Assembly: GCA_027972325.1 (NCBI GenBank)
Contig: JAPMOS010000001.1
Coordinates: 95,001 to 159,000, forward strand
Source of the DNA: Paratrimastix pyriformis
Lineage: Eukaryota > Preaxostyla > Paratrimastigidae
Length of the DNA stretch: 64,000 nucleotides
Reading direction: 5' to 3'
How positions within the stretch are numbered: the first letter of the stretch is position 1; each line of letters opens with the position of its first letter. The notes below the pieces were generated by a model. The model was given only the letters and a program-made list of their open reading frames with translations. It was not told the DNA's origin and did no database searches. A program made the position numbers and the translations under genes. Positions 43,401-55,015 of the stretch are shown here, in pieces.

Positions 43401-46400
43401 GGGACGGCGTGGGCCATGGCCGCCTCGGCCCGCTCGGCATCGGGGTCCTCAAGGGGCGTCAGGGCGCACTCGCAGCTGGGCGGGGCCTGGGCCGGGCTCA
43501 GGGCGGGCAGGTCCACCCGGACGGCCAGGCTTCGCAGGCCCGAGCAGCGGACGGTCAGCAGGGCCGGTTCGCCGGCGGCGCTGATCATCTTGCCGCCGGC
43601 GGGCGGCACGTGAAGCGGGATTTTCCCGCGGGCGGCCAGGTCCATGGCCGGCAGGTCGTAGGCCAGCTCGCCCGCGACGGGGCTGTCCTCCGTGACCAGC
43701 CCAACGCGCATGGCGGCCCGCAGGGCAAACGGCTCGGCGAGCAGCTCGCGGGCGAGCGGGCTAGGCATGGCCACGCGGGTCACACGGCACTGCTCCTCGA
43801 AGAGCCGCCCGGCCATCTGCTGCCACTTGCGCAGGTGGGCCTCCTGCTCGGGGCCGCCCGTCATCCCGGCGAACTCCGCGCCGAAGCGGCGGTCGAGGTC
43901 GGCCAGCGGGCCCGGGCAGGCCACTTTCAGCTCCGTGTTGATGGTGGCCGGGAGGCTGCTGGTGCTGTTGGAGCGGGCGACCACCTCCAGCCGGAGGGAT
44001 GTCAGTGGGGTCTTATACATGGGCTCTGCGCAGATGACCAGCTCCTCGGGTGGGTCGCACAGGCACACCTGCCGCTCGGCGAAGCGTGCGTTCTCAGGGA
44101 CGGGGTGCAGGAAGAGCACGCAGCGCTGGGGGGCGCTCAGGCCGGGCAGGGACAGGCCCACAAGCAGGGGGACCACCTGGTTCTGGGCCACCAAGGGGGC
44201 GGCCTGCTGGGGAGTCATCTTGAGGGTGAAGGTGCCCTCGGCTGCGTTGACCATGTTGAGCGGGAAGGGTTCGGGGGCATCGGCGGGCACCAGGGGCCGG
44301 GGGTCGACCTGGATGCGACAATCGGCCGACCCGGTGGGCAGGTGCCGCCCAAAGATGGCGATCTTGATACCGCGCTGAAGCAGGGGAGCCGACAGGGGGA
44401 TGGCCCAGGGCTCGACCCGGTCCAGGGTGGCCGGTTCGAGGTAGTTGAAGACCCCGGCCACCGGGACGTAGTCCTGCTCGCGTCCGGTGAGCGAGACAAA
44501 CAGGGGCACGTTCTGGGCGGGCGGGGCCACCTCGCCCACCTGCTCGGGGGCCGGCGGGCAGGCCACGTCGATCATGTTGCGACCGGCCAGGACCCCCGAG
44601 GCCACCAGAGACGGGTAGGCCTGGGCCTGGGCGGCCGTGCCGAAGCGCACCTTGATGGCGCCCGTCTCGAAGAAGCCCGTGCCCATGACGCGCACGTGGG
44701 TGCCGCCCTTGATGTCCCCCTGGGCCGGCTCCACCCCGCGCGGCTTGGGCGGGGCGATGACGGTGATGGCCTGGGCGGTGCCCGGCCGTGTGATGGGCCG
44801 GTCATCGGCCGCAAAGAGGGTCAGCTTGGCCGGGGTCCCGCGCTCGGAGAGCTGCCGGTAGACGTCGAACGAGGGCAGCAAGGCCTCGCCAGGCATGGTC
44901 ACGGAGACCGTGTCGCCCACCAGCGGGACTTTGGTCACCTTGGACCCGAACTGGCCCGGAATCTTGGGCTGGGTCGGGGTCTCGGCCGTCGTGATCAGCA
45001 TCCAGATGTCCTGCGGCAGGGTGCCCTCGAAGCTCGGGGTCAGGCTGATGACGGGCTGGCCCGGGGGCATCGTCGGGTTCAGCTGGAGGAAGGCGTCCCG
45101 GGGCGGCTTGGCCAGGTGGACCCGGCCCAGGAGGGGGACCACCAGGGGCTGCGACCAGTGCTCCTGGTCGGTGGACAGGCTCACCAGGCACTCGCGCCGC
45201 GGGCAGGCGCTGCCCTCGAGGAGCGGGACTGGGATCTTGGGCACCTGCAGCCGGCATAACCACCAATGAAAACCCAACAGCACGGAAGGCGGGAAAGGGA
45301 GGGTCAAAATGGGGAGGAAGATGACTGCAGGGGACACAGCGCACAATCACAAGAGAAAACACACGAGGAACAGGCCCCCCTGGGGGAAACGGAGTGGAGC
45401 GGAGCGGGGGGAACAGGGATGGACCGGACCTTCACGGCGGAGCTGTTCGGGGTGACCTCCTCGCACCGGACCACAACCTCAGGCATGGGGCCGCCCGCGG
45501 CCGCGGCAGCCTGGTCCCGATTGCGCAGCTGCACGCGGCACCAGAGGGGACCCGCCGGGGCGGCCGGGGTGGCAGCCCCACGCCGGGTGGGCGCCGCGGG
45601 TGCGGCCGCGCTGGCGGGGCAGAAGTCCTGGCCCCGGAAGGTCAGCGCCGTGCCGCCCGTGACGTCAATCTCGCGGGGCATGACGGAGTGCAGCTCGGGG
45701 AGGGTCGCCCCGGGGGCGGCCTCCTCGGCGGGCTTCGGGGCGGCGGCCTTCTTCTTCAGGGCAAATTCAGACTGCATGGTGGGGTGACGGGTGATGGGGG
45801 GAGGGGATGGGGATGGGAAATGGGGATGGATGAGTCATCGGGAGATGAGAAATGGTGGATGAGTCATGGGGGATGGGAAGGCGCGTTCTCGAGGGCGGGT
45901 GGGATGGGGAGGCGGGGAGGCGGATGGGGGACGGACCAGCTCCTTGCTGTCGAAGAGCCCATCCGTGACGGCGTTCTCGTCCCGGACGGCCAGTGGGGGC
46001 TGCGCGCATGCACCGAGACGTACAGTTGTGGATACGGGGCACGGGGCACGGGGCACGGGATGGGGTGGGCGGGGAGTTCAAGACAGGGGCAGCAGCCACA
46101 ACGTGCCGTGGCAGGCAGGCCAGGTCGTGATGGTGATGGGCCGTGGTGCCATAACATGAAGGCGATGATGACGTGGAGGTGATGATGACATGGGAGGTGA
46201 TGATGACGCTGGGGGTGATGACGCGGGGGGTGATACTGACGCGGGGGTGATGATGACATGGGAGGTGATGATGACGCGGGGATGACGCGGGGGGTGATGG
46301 ACACCTGCCGCGCGCAGACGGACCTCGCTGACGGCCAGCCGCAGCGGGATGCCCGTGTTGAACCACTGCTGCCCGTTGGGGCACACCCACATCTCGCCCA

Positions 46401-49400
46401 GCTCGCTGGGGGTCTTCTTCTCGGCCGCGTTGGGGTCCGGGATGAGCCCCGGGGGCAGGTCGGCCCGGGCGATGGCCATCTCCATGTCCTGCGACCCGTC
46501 CGAGTTGGGGGCACACAGGACGGGCTCGGGGCAGAGGGCCTCGCCAAGCCGCACCTGAGAAGAAGAAGAAGAAGAAGAAGAAGAAGAAGAAGAAGAAGAA
46601 GAAGAAGAAGAAGAAGAAGAAGAAAAAGAAGAAGAGAAACGAGATGCGGCGCGGGTGTGGGCGGAGCGAAGGGGATGATGAATCGGACAGGAAGGGGGTG
46701 TGCTGTGCTGGGGGGCGGGCTGGGCTGGCTGGGCGGGGTGCCCCACGGACGGCATCGACGCGCTGGTCGAGGGATTTCTCGATGGTGAACGGGAACCGGG
46801 CCCGCACCAGCACCCGGTCGCCCTCCTGGGCGCGCACCCACAGAGGCAGAGCCTCGTTGATGCCGTGCCGGGCGGCGTTGAAGAAGAAGCCCATCGTGTC
46901 GCGCCCGTTGAAGTATCGGAAGCAGAGCGAGGCGGGCGCCAGCCAGGCGCGCCCGTCGAAGGAGACCCGCAGCTGCATCGTGGCCTGGTCGTCGTTGGGC
47001 ACGGGCACGGGGCCCACCTGTCGAGGGAGGGATGGAGTGGGGGGGACAGCGTGGCGGTGAGGCGGCGGAAGGAGAGCGAAGCATGTTCCACTCATCATCA
47101 GCACCATCACCATCATCATCAGCACCACCACTCATCAGCGCCATCATCATCATCAGCACCACCATCAAGGCGGACCCAGATCGATGACGGGGCCCGGTCC
47201 TTCGGGTGTCCCCGCCGCCTGCAGATGACATCCGGTGCGTCGAGGGAGGCCGGCAGCGGAGCCCCGGTCGACTGGGCCCAGTGGAAGTACACCGGCTGCA
47301 TGGGGCTCGGCTCGGGGAGCCCGTTGCCCTCCAGGAATACCTCCGTCCGATTCTCAAAGGTCTCCACAAAGCTGGGCCACTTGCCGGCCTGGGGGCCGCC
47401 CAGGGCGGCGGCGGGGGGCACGGAGTCGGGCAGTGGGCCCAGGCCGGGGCAGAGGCTGGTGACGGTGGCCACGGGGGTGATCAGCAGGCGGGGGGCCGGC
47501 TGACCCGCAAGCTCCAGCGGCGGGCAGTCACGCACGCCCTGGGGGAGGAGGGAAGTGGGAAAAATTAACAATGATGATGATGACTGGATGATGGTGATGA
47601 TGGTGATGATGGTGATGATCGGATGATGAGCAGGAAAAATCAGGAGAAAGATCCGAATGGCGCACAGTTCCTCCCCACACCTCTGCCCCTCCAAAGCTCT
47701 CCAAACATGGGCGGACCTTGGCCGTCTGGAGGCGGATCTGGAAGCTGGCCGCGGCGGGCAGGCCGCCCTCGAGGAAGGCCCGGGGCAACCCCGCCCCAGG
47801 CAGGGTGACCACGACCGCCTCCTGGGCCACATCGAGCCGCACATTGGCCGGGGGCACGGCCAGGCTGGCCGCCCCGCAGGTGATAGCCACTGCGGCCACC
47901 CCCGTGGGGCTGGCCGTGGCCAAGTTGACGCAGCGCAGGGTGACGGTGAGCCCCGGGTCGGCCCATGCGCCCGTCCCGCGCACGCTGACCACCCGCGGCT
48001 CGCAGGCGACCAGGGTCGGGGCGCTCGTGACCAGGTAGGACTGGGGGGCACCCAGGGCGGCCCCGTTCAGGCGCACCTCGACGGGCACCACGGCGCCTTC
48101 CGCCCCGCCGGGCATCCGAACCGACCACTGCCGGGTGGCCTGGTCATAGCCGGCCGGGACAGCGCTCCCCCCGACCAGCGCCTCCAGGGGGCACCCGAAC
48201 TCGGCCAGCATCTGGGCAACGGCCGGGTCATTGTCCCGCAGCTCCTCGCCCGGGGCGCAGAGACCCAACAGCAGGGCCCGCGGCAGGCCGGCCGTGGGGC
48301 CACAGGGCGGGGCCAGTGCCCAGCGCAGGGCCTCGGGCGCGTAGTACAGGAGGGGAACACGCTCGGCGCTCCACAGGGAGCCCCCGTCGAGGCTCAGGGC
48401 CAGGGTGGCCCGCACCAGGGGGGCCGCGGGGGCGCTGGTCAGGGCGGACAGGGCCGGCAGGGCGGGGGCGTCGAAGCACAGGTCGGAGCCGCGGGGGGCG
48501 GGCTCCAGGACCCGCTCGAAGAGGACCTGCTCCTCCTGGGAGCGGTCCGCCACCGAGACGCGAAGGCGGAGCCGGACGACTGGCGGGGTGGGGGAGGCGG
48601 ACGCGGTGTGGTGGGGGAGGGCGCGTGAGGAAGGGAGCGCGGCCCTGACACATAACGATCAAGATGCCAAAAAAATCGGGCAAACAACCCTGAAACATGC
48701 ACACAAACGGATGCCGCTGCTCGTACCCAGGGAGGAGCACCAGTGACACATCCCGGCACCCGATGGACCCCCCTCCCGCTGGCACCCAGCTGAGACTCCC
48801 CCCAACAGACCAGCCTTGGGGCCCAGGGCGACCCCGCCCTTGAGGGGCACCGTGACGGGGCCGCCCGCGTAGGGGACGGCGCAGCGGGGCACCTCGAGGA
48901 GGCCCTGGTCGGGGAAGAGCAGCCCCGCCCCGGCCACCGGGACGAAGTCCTGCCCGTTGAGGGCGGCCTCGATCCGGACGGGCTGCTCCGAGCTGCCCAC
49001 GCTGGGCGTGTCGCAGAACAGGGCAAGAGAGCCCTCCGCGATGGGGCCTGGGGGGGGGGGGGGGGGGGGGGGGGGGGGAGGAGGGAGGGAGGGGAGGGGG
49101 GGATATAGATGTGAATGACCACACTGGGGTAAGCACGACACGGGGGGTTGGGGTTGGGGCAAGTGGATGACATGGGGGGATGCACGCGACAGGGTGACAG
49201 GGATGAGCACGACAGGGGGTGAAGGGGTGAGCATGACATGGGGGGTGAGCATGACATGGGGGGCTAGAGAGCGCGGACTCTTCTCCGCCGTGGCGACTAC
49301 GATCTCCTCGCCGCGTGTGATCCCCTCGCACCGGGTGGCCGGCCGTGGGGCCTCAAAGGCCCGAGCCCACTGCTGGGCCATTGCGAAGCGGATCTTGGGC

Positions 49401-52400
49401 TGACCGCCCGCCGGCTGCACCCGCAGCGCCTCGGCCAGCGCGGGCCCGTGCAGGCAGAGCCGGGTGCGGCCCTGGTCGGTGGTGAACAGGGCGCAGCCCA
49501 CGGCCGTGCCGCCCAGGTCGGGGGCGGGCGCTGAGGTGTGGCGCAGGATGGGCTCGCCCGGCAGCCACTGCTGGCCGTTGGGGGACATGCTCAGGGTGTG
49601 CAGCGAGCCCTCGGGGGCCCCGGGCAGGTCGACTAGCCAGCCCGAACGGTCCGGGGCAGGGTGGGCCTCGATCACGGTCTTGCGAGGAGATGGAGGGAGG
49701 CGGGGAGTGAGTGGGTGATCGGCACAGCTCAAGTTCCCGCACATATGAGCAGGCCAAAAAGGGGAACGGGAAGCGGCACCCGATGCTGATGATGCTGATG
49801 CGGATGAGCTAATGCTGGCGGCGATGAGGCTGCTGCGATTACTGGCTGACGCTGATGCTGCTGATGCTGCTGATGCTGCTGATGCTGCTTGCTGGTGCTT
49901 GCTGCTGATGCTGCTGATGCTGCTGATGCCGATGCTGATGCCGATGCTGATGCCGATGCTGATGCCGATGCTGATGCCGATGCTGATGCTGATGCCGATG
50001 CCGATGCCGATGCTGATGCCGATGCTGATGAGGGTGCGCAGACCAGGCTCTTGTCTGCCCAAGCGCGCAGGCTCACCTTGACGGGGCCCGCTTGCTGTGC
50101 CGGGCCGGGCAGGGCGCCCGCGGTGGGGGCCTTGGCGTCTGCCAGCATCAGACCCAGCTGGACGGGGTCGGGCAGGCTCAGCTGCACTCCACGGAGACCT
50201 GCCGGACGAGACGAGGTTGTGTGATGAGCATGGAGTGTGATGAGCATGAAGGAGTGCTGGGAAGGGGACCCGCAAGGCCGTTGTATATCATCACCACCAT
50301 CATCCAGTCACCATCTTCTAGTCATCCACATCATCAATTAATCATCCAGCCCTCATCATCTCCCTCATCACTCATCACTCATCATCGCCATCACCATCCA
50401 GTCATCCCCCTCCGATCGGCAGAGGGTGCGGACGGACCCTCGGGAGGCGCCGCGAGGCGGCTCATGGACCACTCGAGATCCTTGGGGAAGTACGCGAAGG
50501 GCTGCCGCTCGAGGGCGAAGCTGTGGCCCCCGTCCATCGAGACGGCCACGTTGGCCCGGCCGGGGGCGATCCCCTCGGGCAGGGCGGGGCTGGTGAAGGC
50601 CAGGGTGCGCGACTGGGCCGTCATGATGGGCCGTTCCATCAGCCGGCTGCAAGGGACGGGAGGCGGGTTGATATAAACGCATGAAGGCGGCATGGAACAC
50701 CCTTCCCGACACACCGGGGGGGTGGATGGATGGAGGGAGGGAGGGGGGGGTGGTGGGGGGGGGGGGGTGGCGTGCTTCCGGACCTGTACAGGGCCACCTC
50801 GCGGCCTTGTTCGATCGTCTGTGTCATACGCATCTGCACCCGGGCCGCTACGAGAGGACCACCGCCATCAGACAGCGTCAGCAACAACAAGAGAGGAAGG
50901 GGTGAACTCGGGGACAGTGGACACATTCCACACCCATCGGTCAACCGAATCAGAAATCCGATACCCGGCAACCCCGCACACAACACATTCCACACATCAT
51001 CACATAGAACCGGCCAACCCATCACATCACATCACATCCCATCCCATCCAGCCGCATCACGGACCGTGCGAGGGGGGCATGGCCAATGGCAGCGTGACCC
51101 ATGCCGTGCAGGTGGCGTCCCCGGCGCTGGAGCTGCACCGGGGTTCGCACCGGACCAGGGTGGCCGCCCCGGGGAAGAGCAGCCCTGCCCCGCCCACCCG
51201 CTGGAAGGTGCGCCCGTCCAGGGCCAGAGCCACCAGGACGGGCGTCCGGCTGGATGCGAAGCTGGGGCAGGGAGCCATCAGGCAGCTGGCCGGGGCCTCA
51301 GTGGGCCCGCCGAAGCCCTCGGTGCCCCGGGGCAGGAATGGTTCCGACGTGCACTCGTACTCCTCGACCAGGGCAGAGGGCCGTGTGGGCTGCTTGTCAG
51401 GCTCGGCCAGGGGCCACGTGCAGGGGGCCATGAACCGCACCCGGGCGGTGGCCCCGGGGGGCGGGGTCATTCCCGGCCCGTAGATCCGCACACGTTTCTC
51501 GGCCCAGTGGCGGGTGGCCACGAGGGCGCCCGGGGCGGCCGGTTTCTGGTCGTCGACCAAGTCGATCCGGTTGGCGCTGGCCGTCAGGAGCCAGCGCTGG
51601 GGCAGGGGCTGCGACCCGTTGAGGAACAGTTCGGCCTGCAGCTGGACGCCTTCGGGGAGGGCGGGCAGGGTGCCCTGCCAGCCGCCCGCACTGCCCGCGA
51701 GACCCATGGCCTCGGGCTCGATGTGGGCCATCTCCACCCAGGCCGTCTTGCTGGCCTCCTCGGGTTTGGCTGGAGCAGCGCGGTCGGGGGGTAGCGGGGA
51801 GGGACCAGGAGGGGAAGGTGCGACAGCGATGATGATGTGCGGAGGTGTCGAGCGCACCACATCACCCCCCCCCATCAGATCAGCATCCACACTTTCCGTG
51901 GACTTTCATCGCCACCACATCCCCACCACCCACCTCATTCCATTGATGCGGAGTACGATGCCTCCGCGGTGGTGGGAGGCAGAGGATGGCGGAGCAAGGG
52001 GAAGGAAGGAGGAGGATCTTGGCTGGGTGTGTGACCTGAGCTGATTCGGACGCGGACGGGCCCGGCGAAGGTGGAGAGGACCCGCTGTTGGGTCCAGTCG
52101 CCCAGGTGGACGGTCAGGGGCCGCGGGGCCCCCGGGAGTACCGTCAGGCTGGTCGGCAGCCACTCGAGGGAACTCGGGTAGTAGTAGAGGCACACCCGCT
52201 CCAGCCCGAACTGAAAAATATGGGGGTGGGTGGGTGGATGGGGATGTGATGATGACGGGTAGTAGTAAAGGCACACCCGCTCCAGCCCGAACTGAAAAAT
52301 ATGGGGGGGAGGAGGAGGTGGGGGAGGTGACGTTAACAGAGGACAGACACACCCGATCCAGCCCCGAACTGCCCCGGGTGGAGAGCAACGGTCAGGGCGA

Positions 52401-52855
52401 GTGGGAACAGCAGCAGAAGAGGAACGGCCAAGCACGCATACCGCGCGTCAACATCCGATCACCCATCTCATCCACCCATCCGTCGTCGTCATTTCTCATC
52501 ACCACCCAAACCATCCAATCTCTTGTCTCATCACGAGGAGGAGGGGGCCACGGGCGGACCTGCTTGCGGTCATCGACTGAGACGCTGATGATGGCCTTGG
52601 CGTAGCGATGCTCGGGGGCAGCGGGGCGGCACGAAGCTGACCAAGCCCGACTCGGGGTCGAAGGCCGGGTTGCGCAGGACACGGCTGAAGTCCACACGCT
52701 CCTTGCCCTTCGTGTTCACGGCCGAGATGCGAAGCCGAAGCACGAGAACTGCCCGAGGGAGGGAGGGAGGGGGGGTGGGGAGGAGGACGAGGAGAGGAGG
52801 ACGAGGGATGAGATGTAGAGATGTGGCGTGGGAACATTGCGCAGGCGTGGGATGA

Positions 52856-52897
<42 letters not shown>

Positions 52898-54977
52898 ATC
52901 ATCATCCAATCATCATCCAATCATCATCCAATCATCATCATCCAGTCATCATCATCCAGTCATCATCATCCAGTCATCATCATCCAGTCATCATCATCCA
53001 GTCATCATCATCCAGTCATCATCATCCAGTCATCATCATCCAGTCATCATCATCCAGTCATCATCATGGGGTGGGCCGAACGGGAGGGGGGTACGGACCA
53101 GCCCCAGGGGGCAGCGGCCCGGCCATCTCCAGCCCGATGACGCACGTGACGCCCCCGAAGGTGGTCGTCGGCTGGGGGTTTGGCGAGCACGTCCGGGGGG
53201 TGATTCCTTCGAGGGCCGGGATCTCGGGGAACAGCAGGCCCTCGCCTCCGGCCGGAATCCACTGGCCCCCGTCGAAGGTCAGCTCGACTTTGGTCGGGGT
53301 CACGGCCGAGCCCCACGGAGGCAGCGGCCCGATGAGGCACGGTTCACCGTTGGGCCCCTGGATGCTGGGGTCGATCCACAGGGGGTACCGCTGGCTCATG
53401 CTGCCTGCGGCCTCGTCGCCCGAGGTTGCGCTGGCCGTGTAGCGGACCTGGGGGCACAGCTGGGTGATGGGCTGGCCGGATTCGGGCAGGGCAGGGGTGG
53501 CCATGGCAGCGGCCGAGCTGGCGGGCAGGGGGAACTTGGCCTCGAGGCCCGTGGCCCCGGGGGCGCTGGCCGGGTTGGGCAGCTTGGCCGTGACCCCGAG
53601 CAGCATCGGGGCCGTCAGCTTGGGCGACCACAGCTTCAGGCGCCGCTCGGGGTAGACGAAGGACGGGTCGGCGGAGATGATCTGGGCAGAGGGGGGAGGG
53701 GGAGGGGAGGGGAGGGGAGGGGTAGGAGAGGGTAGGGGAGAGTGAGTGAGTGGGGAGGGGAATTGGGCAGGAGGTCGCACCCTGGTGCGGGGGGTCCGGT
53801 GTGCTGCCATCGCGCGACCGACCTCGGCGAAGAACTCTGTGTACGTGTATGTGAAGCGCCGCTCGAGGTATTGCTGCCCGTTGAGGGACAGCTCCAGCGA
53901 GATGGTCGGGGTGCCCAGATCAGTCACCGGGGGCAGCTCCACCCGGAACCCGGCAGGCCCGCCCGGGGCCGCCGGGGGCAGCGGGGTCGCCTCGAGGACA
54001 CGAAGCTCGCCGGGGCTGCGGATGGACAGGCGCACGGGGCCCGCCCACTCGGCCACCTCGGCCGTCTGGCGCTGGTCGAGGAGCCGCACCGTCAGCGGGC
54101 TCTCCGTCGGGGGGCCTGCGGGAGGGGTGGGGGTGGGTGTGGCAGAGGGTGGTATGGGTACGGGAAATGGGGGAGTGGGGATAGCCACCAGAAGGGTGAT
54201 AGCCACCAGATGGGTGATAGCCACCAGATGGGTGATAGCCACCAGAAGGGTGATAGCCACCAGAAGGGTGATAGCCACCAGATGGGTGATAGCCACCAGA
54301 AGGGCGATAGCCACCAGATGTGGGGGTGGGGGTGGGGGGATAACCACCATCCGCGGACCGGCGAGGTGCTCGGGGAACCAGCGGAGGGACTCGTGGTAGT
54401 AGTGGAAGGCCTGGCGCTCCATCAGATAGTGGGCGCCCCCGTCGTACGAGAGCATCACCGTCGCACGGCCGTAGCGGAGCTGACCCGGGGGATGGGAGGG
54501 AGGGAGGGAGGGAGGGGATGATTAACATTGGTCAGGAGCGGATGGGGCAGGGGTGTGTATGTGTGCGATGTTGGCAGGGGTGAGGTTAGCGGGGGGTGAG
54601 GTTAGCAGGGGGTGATGTTGGCAATGGGGTGATGTTGGCAGGGGGGGTGATGCCGACCTGCTGGTGGAAGGGCAGGCTCTCGTCGGCGGGCAGGGGCGGC
54701 ATGGCGAAGACGACGGTGGTCCGGTCGCGCAGGGCGAACTTGGGGGTCGCCTCGAAGCGGGTCTCCTCCTCGCCGTTCCGCAGCGCGCTCACCCGGACGC
54801 ACAGCTGGAACTCTGCAGGGGCGGGCGGGGGGAAGGTGGGAGGGGAGGAGGGGGAGGGGGAGGAGGACGGAACGAGAAGCCAGATGAGTATGGGTGGGTG
54901 GGTCGGTGGTGGAGTAGTGGACGTGGAGGGAAGATCATCATCATCAGGAGCATCATCATCACCGCCAACATCAGGAG

Positions 54978-55015
<38 letters not shown>

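Larger units (their letters stand above)
46900..54479 (-). repeat. Alternating A/B motif array in the N-terminal half of the giant gene
   Basis: Motif A is S-x-D-G-G, five residues, E-R, four residues, YY/YF, then L-x-W. It occurs near 54.45, 52.2, 50.5 and 48.4 kb, with a weaker copy near 46.95 kb; the 52.2 kb copy forms only after splicing (VDDRKQ joined to FGLERVCLYYY). Motif B is D/N-G-x-x-x-x-x-x-G-x-G-L-L-F-P, near 53.27, 51.19 and 48.94 kb. A and B alternate, so this half looks built from a two-domain unit duplicated as exons plus introns. Confidence 0.65.

Noticed and set aside
37773-45259. Long plus-strand open frames (for example 37773-40139, 40236-43133, 43316-45259) with Gly/Arg/Gln-rich translations
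   Set aside because: They are mirror images of the minus-strand TIG exons in very GC-rich DNA. Their composition (G, R, Q, H) is the usual antisense signature and no domain is recognisable.
45304-45777. ATG at 45777 as the start of a separate TIG gene
   Set aside because: ATGCAG here works as a splice acceptor. The previous exon ends at 45937 in phase 0 and joins in frame with TCTGAA. The alternative is kept as a caveat.
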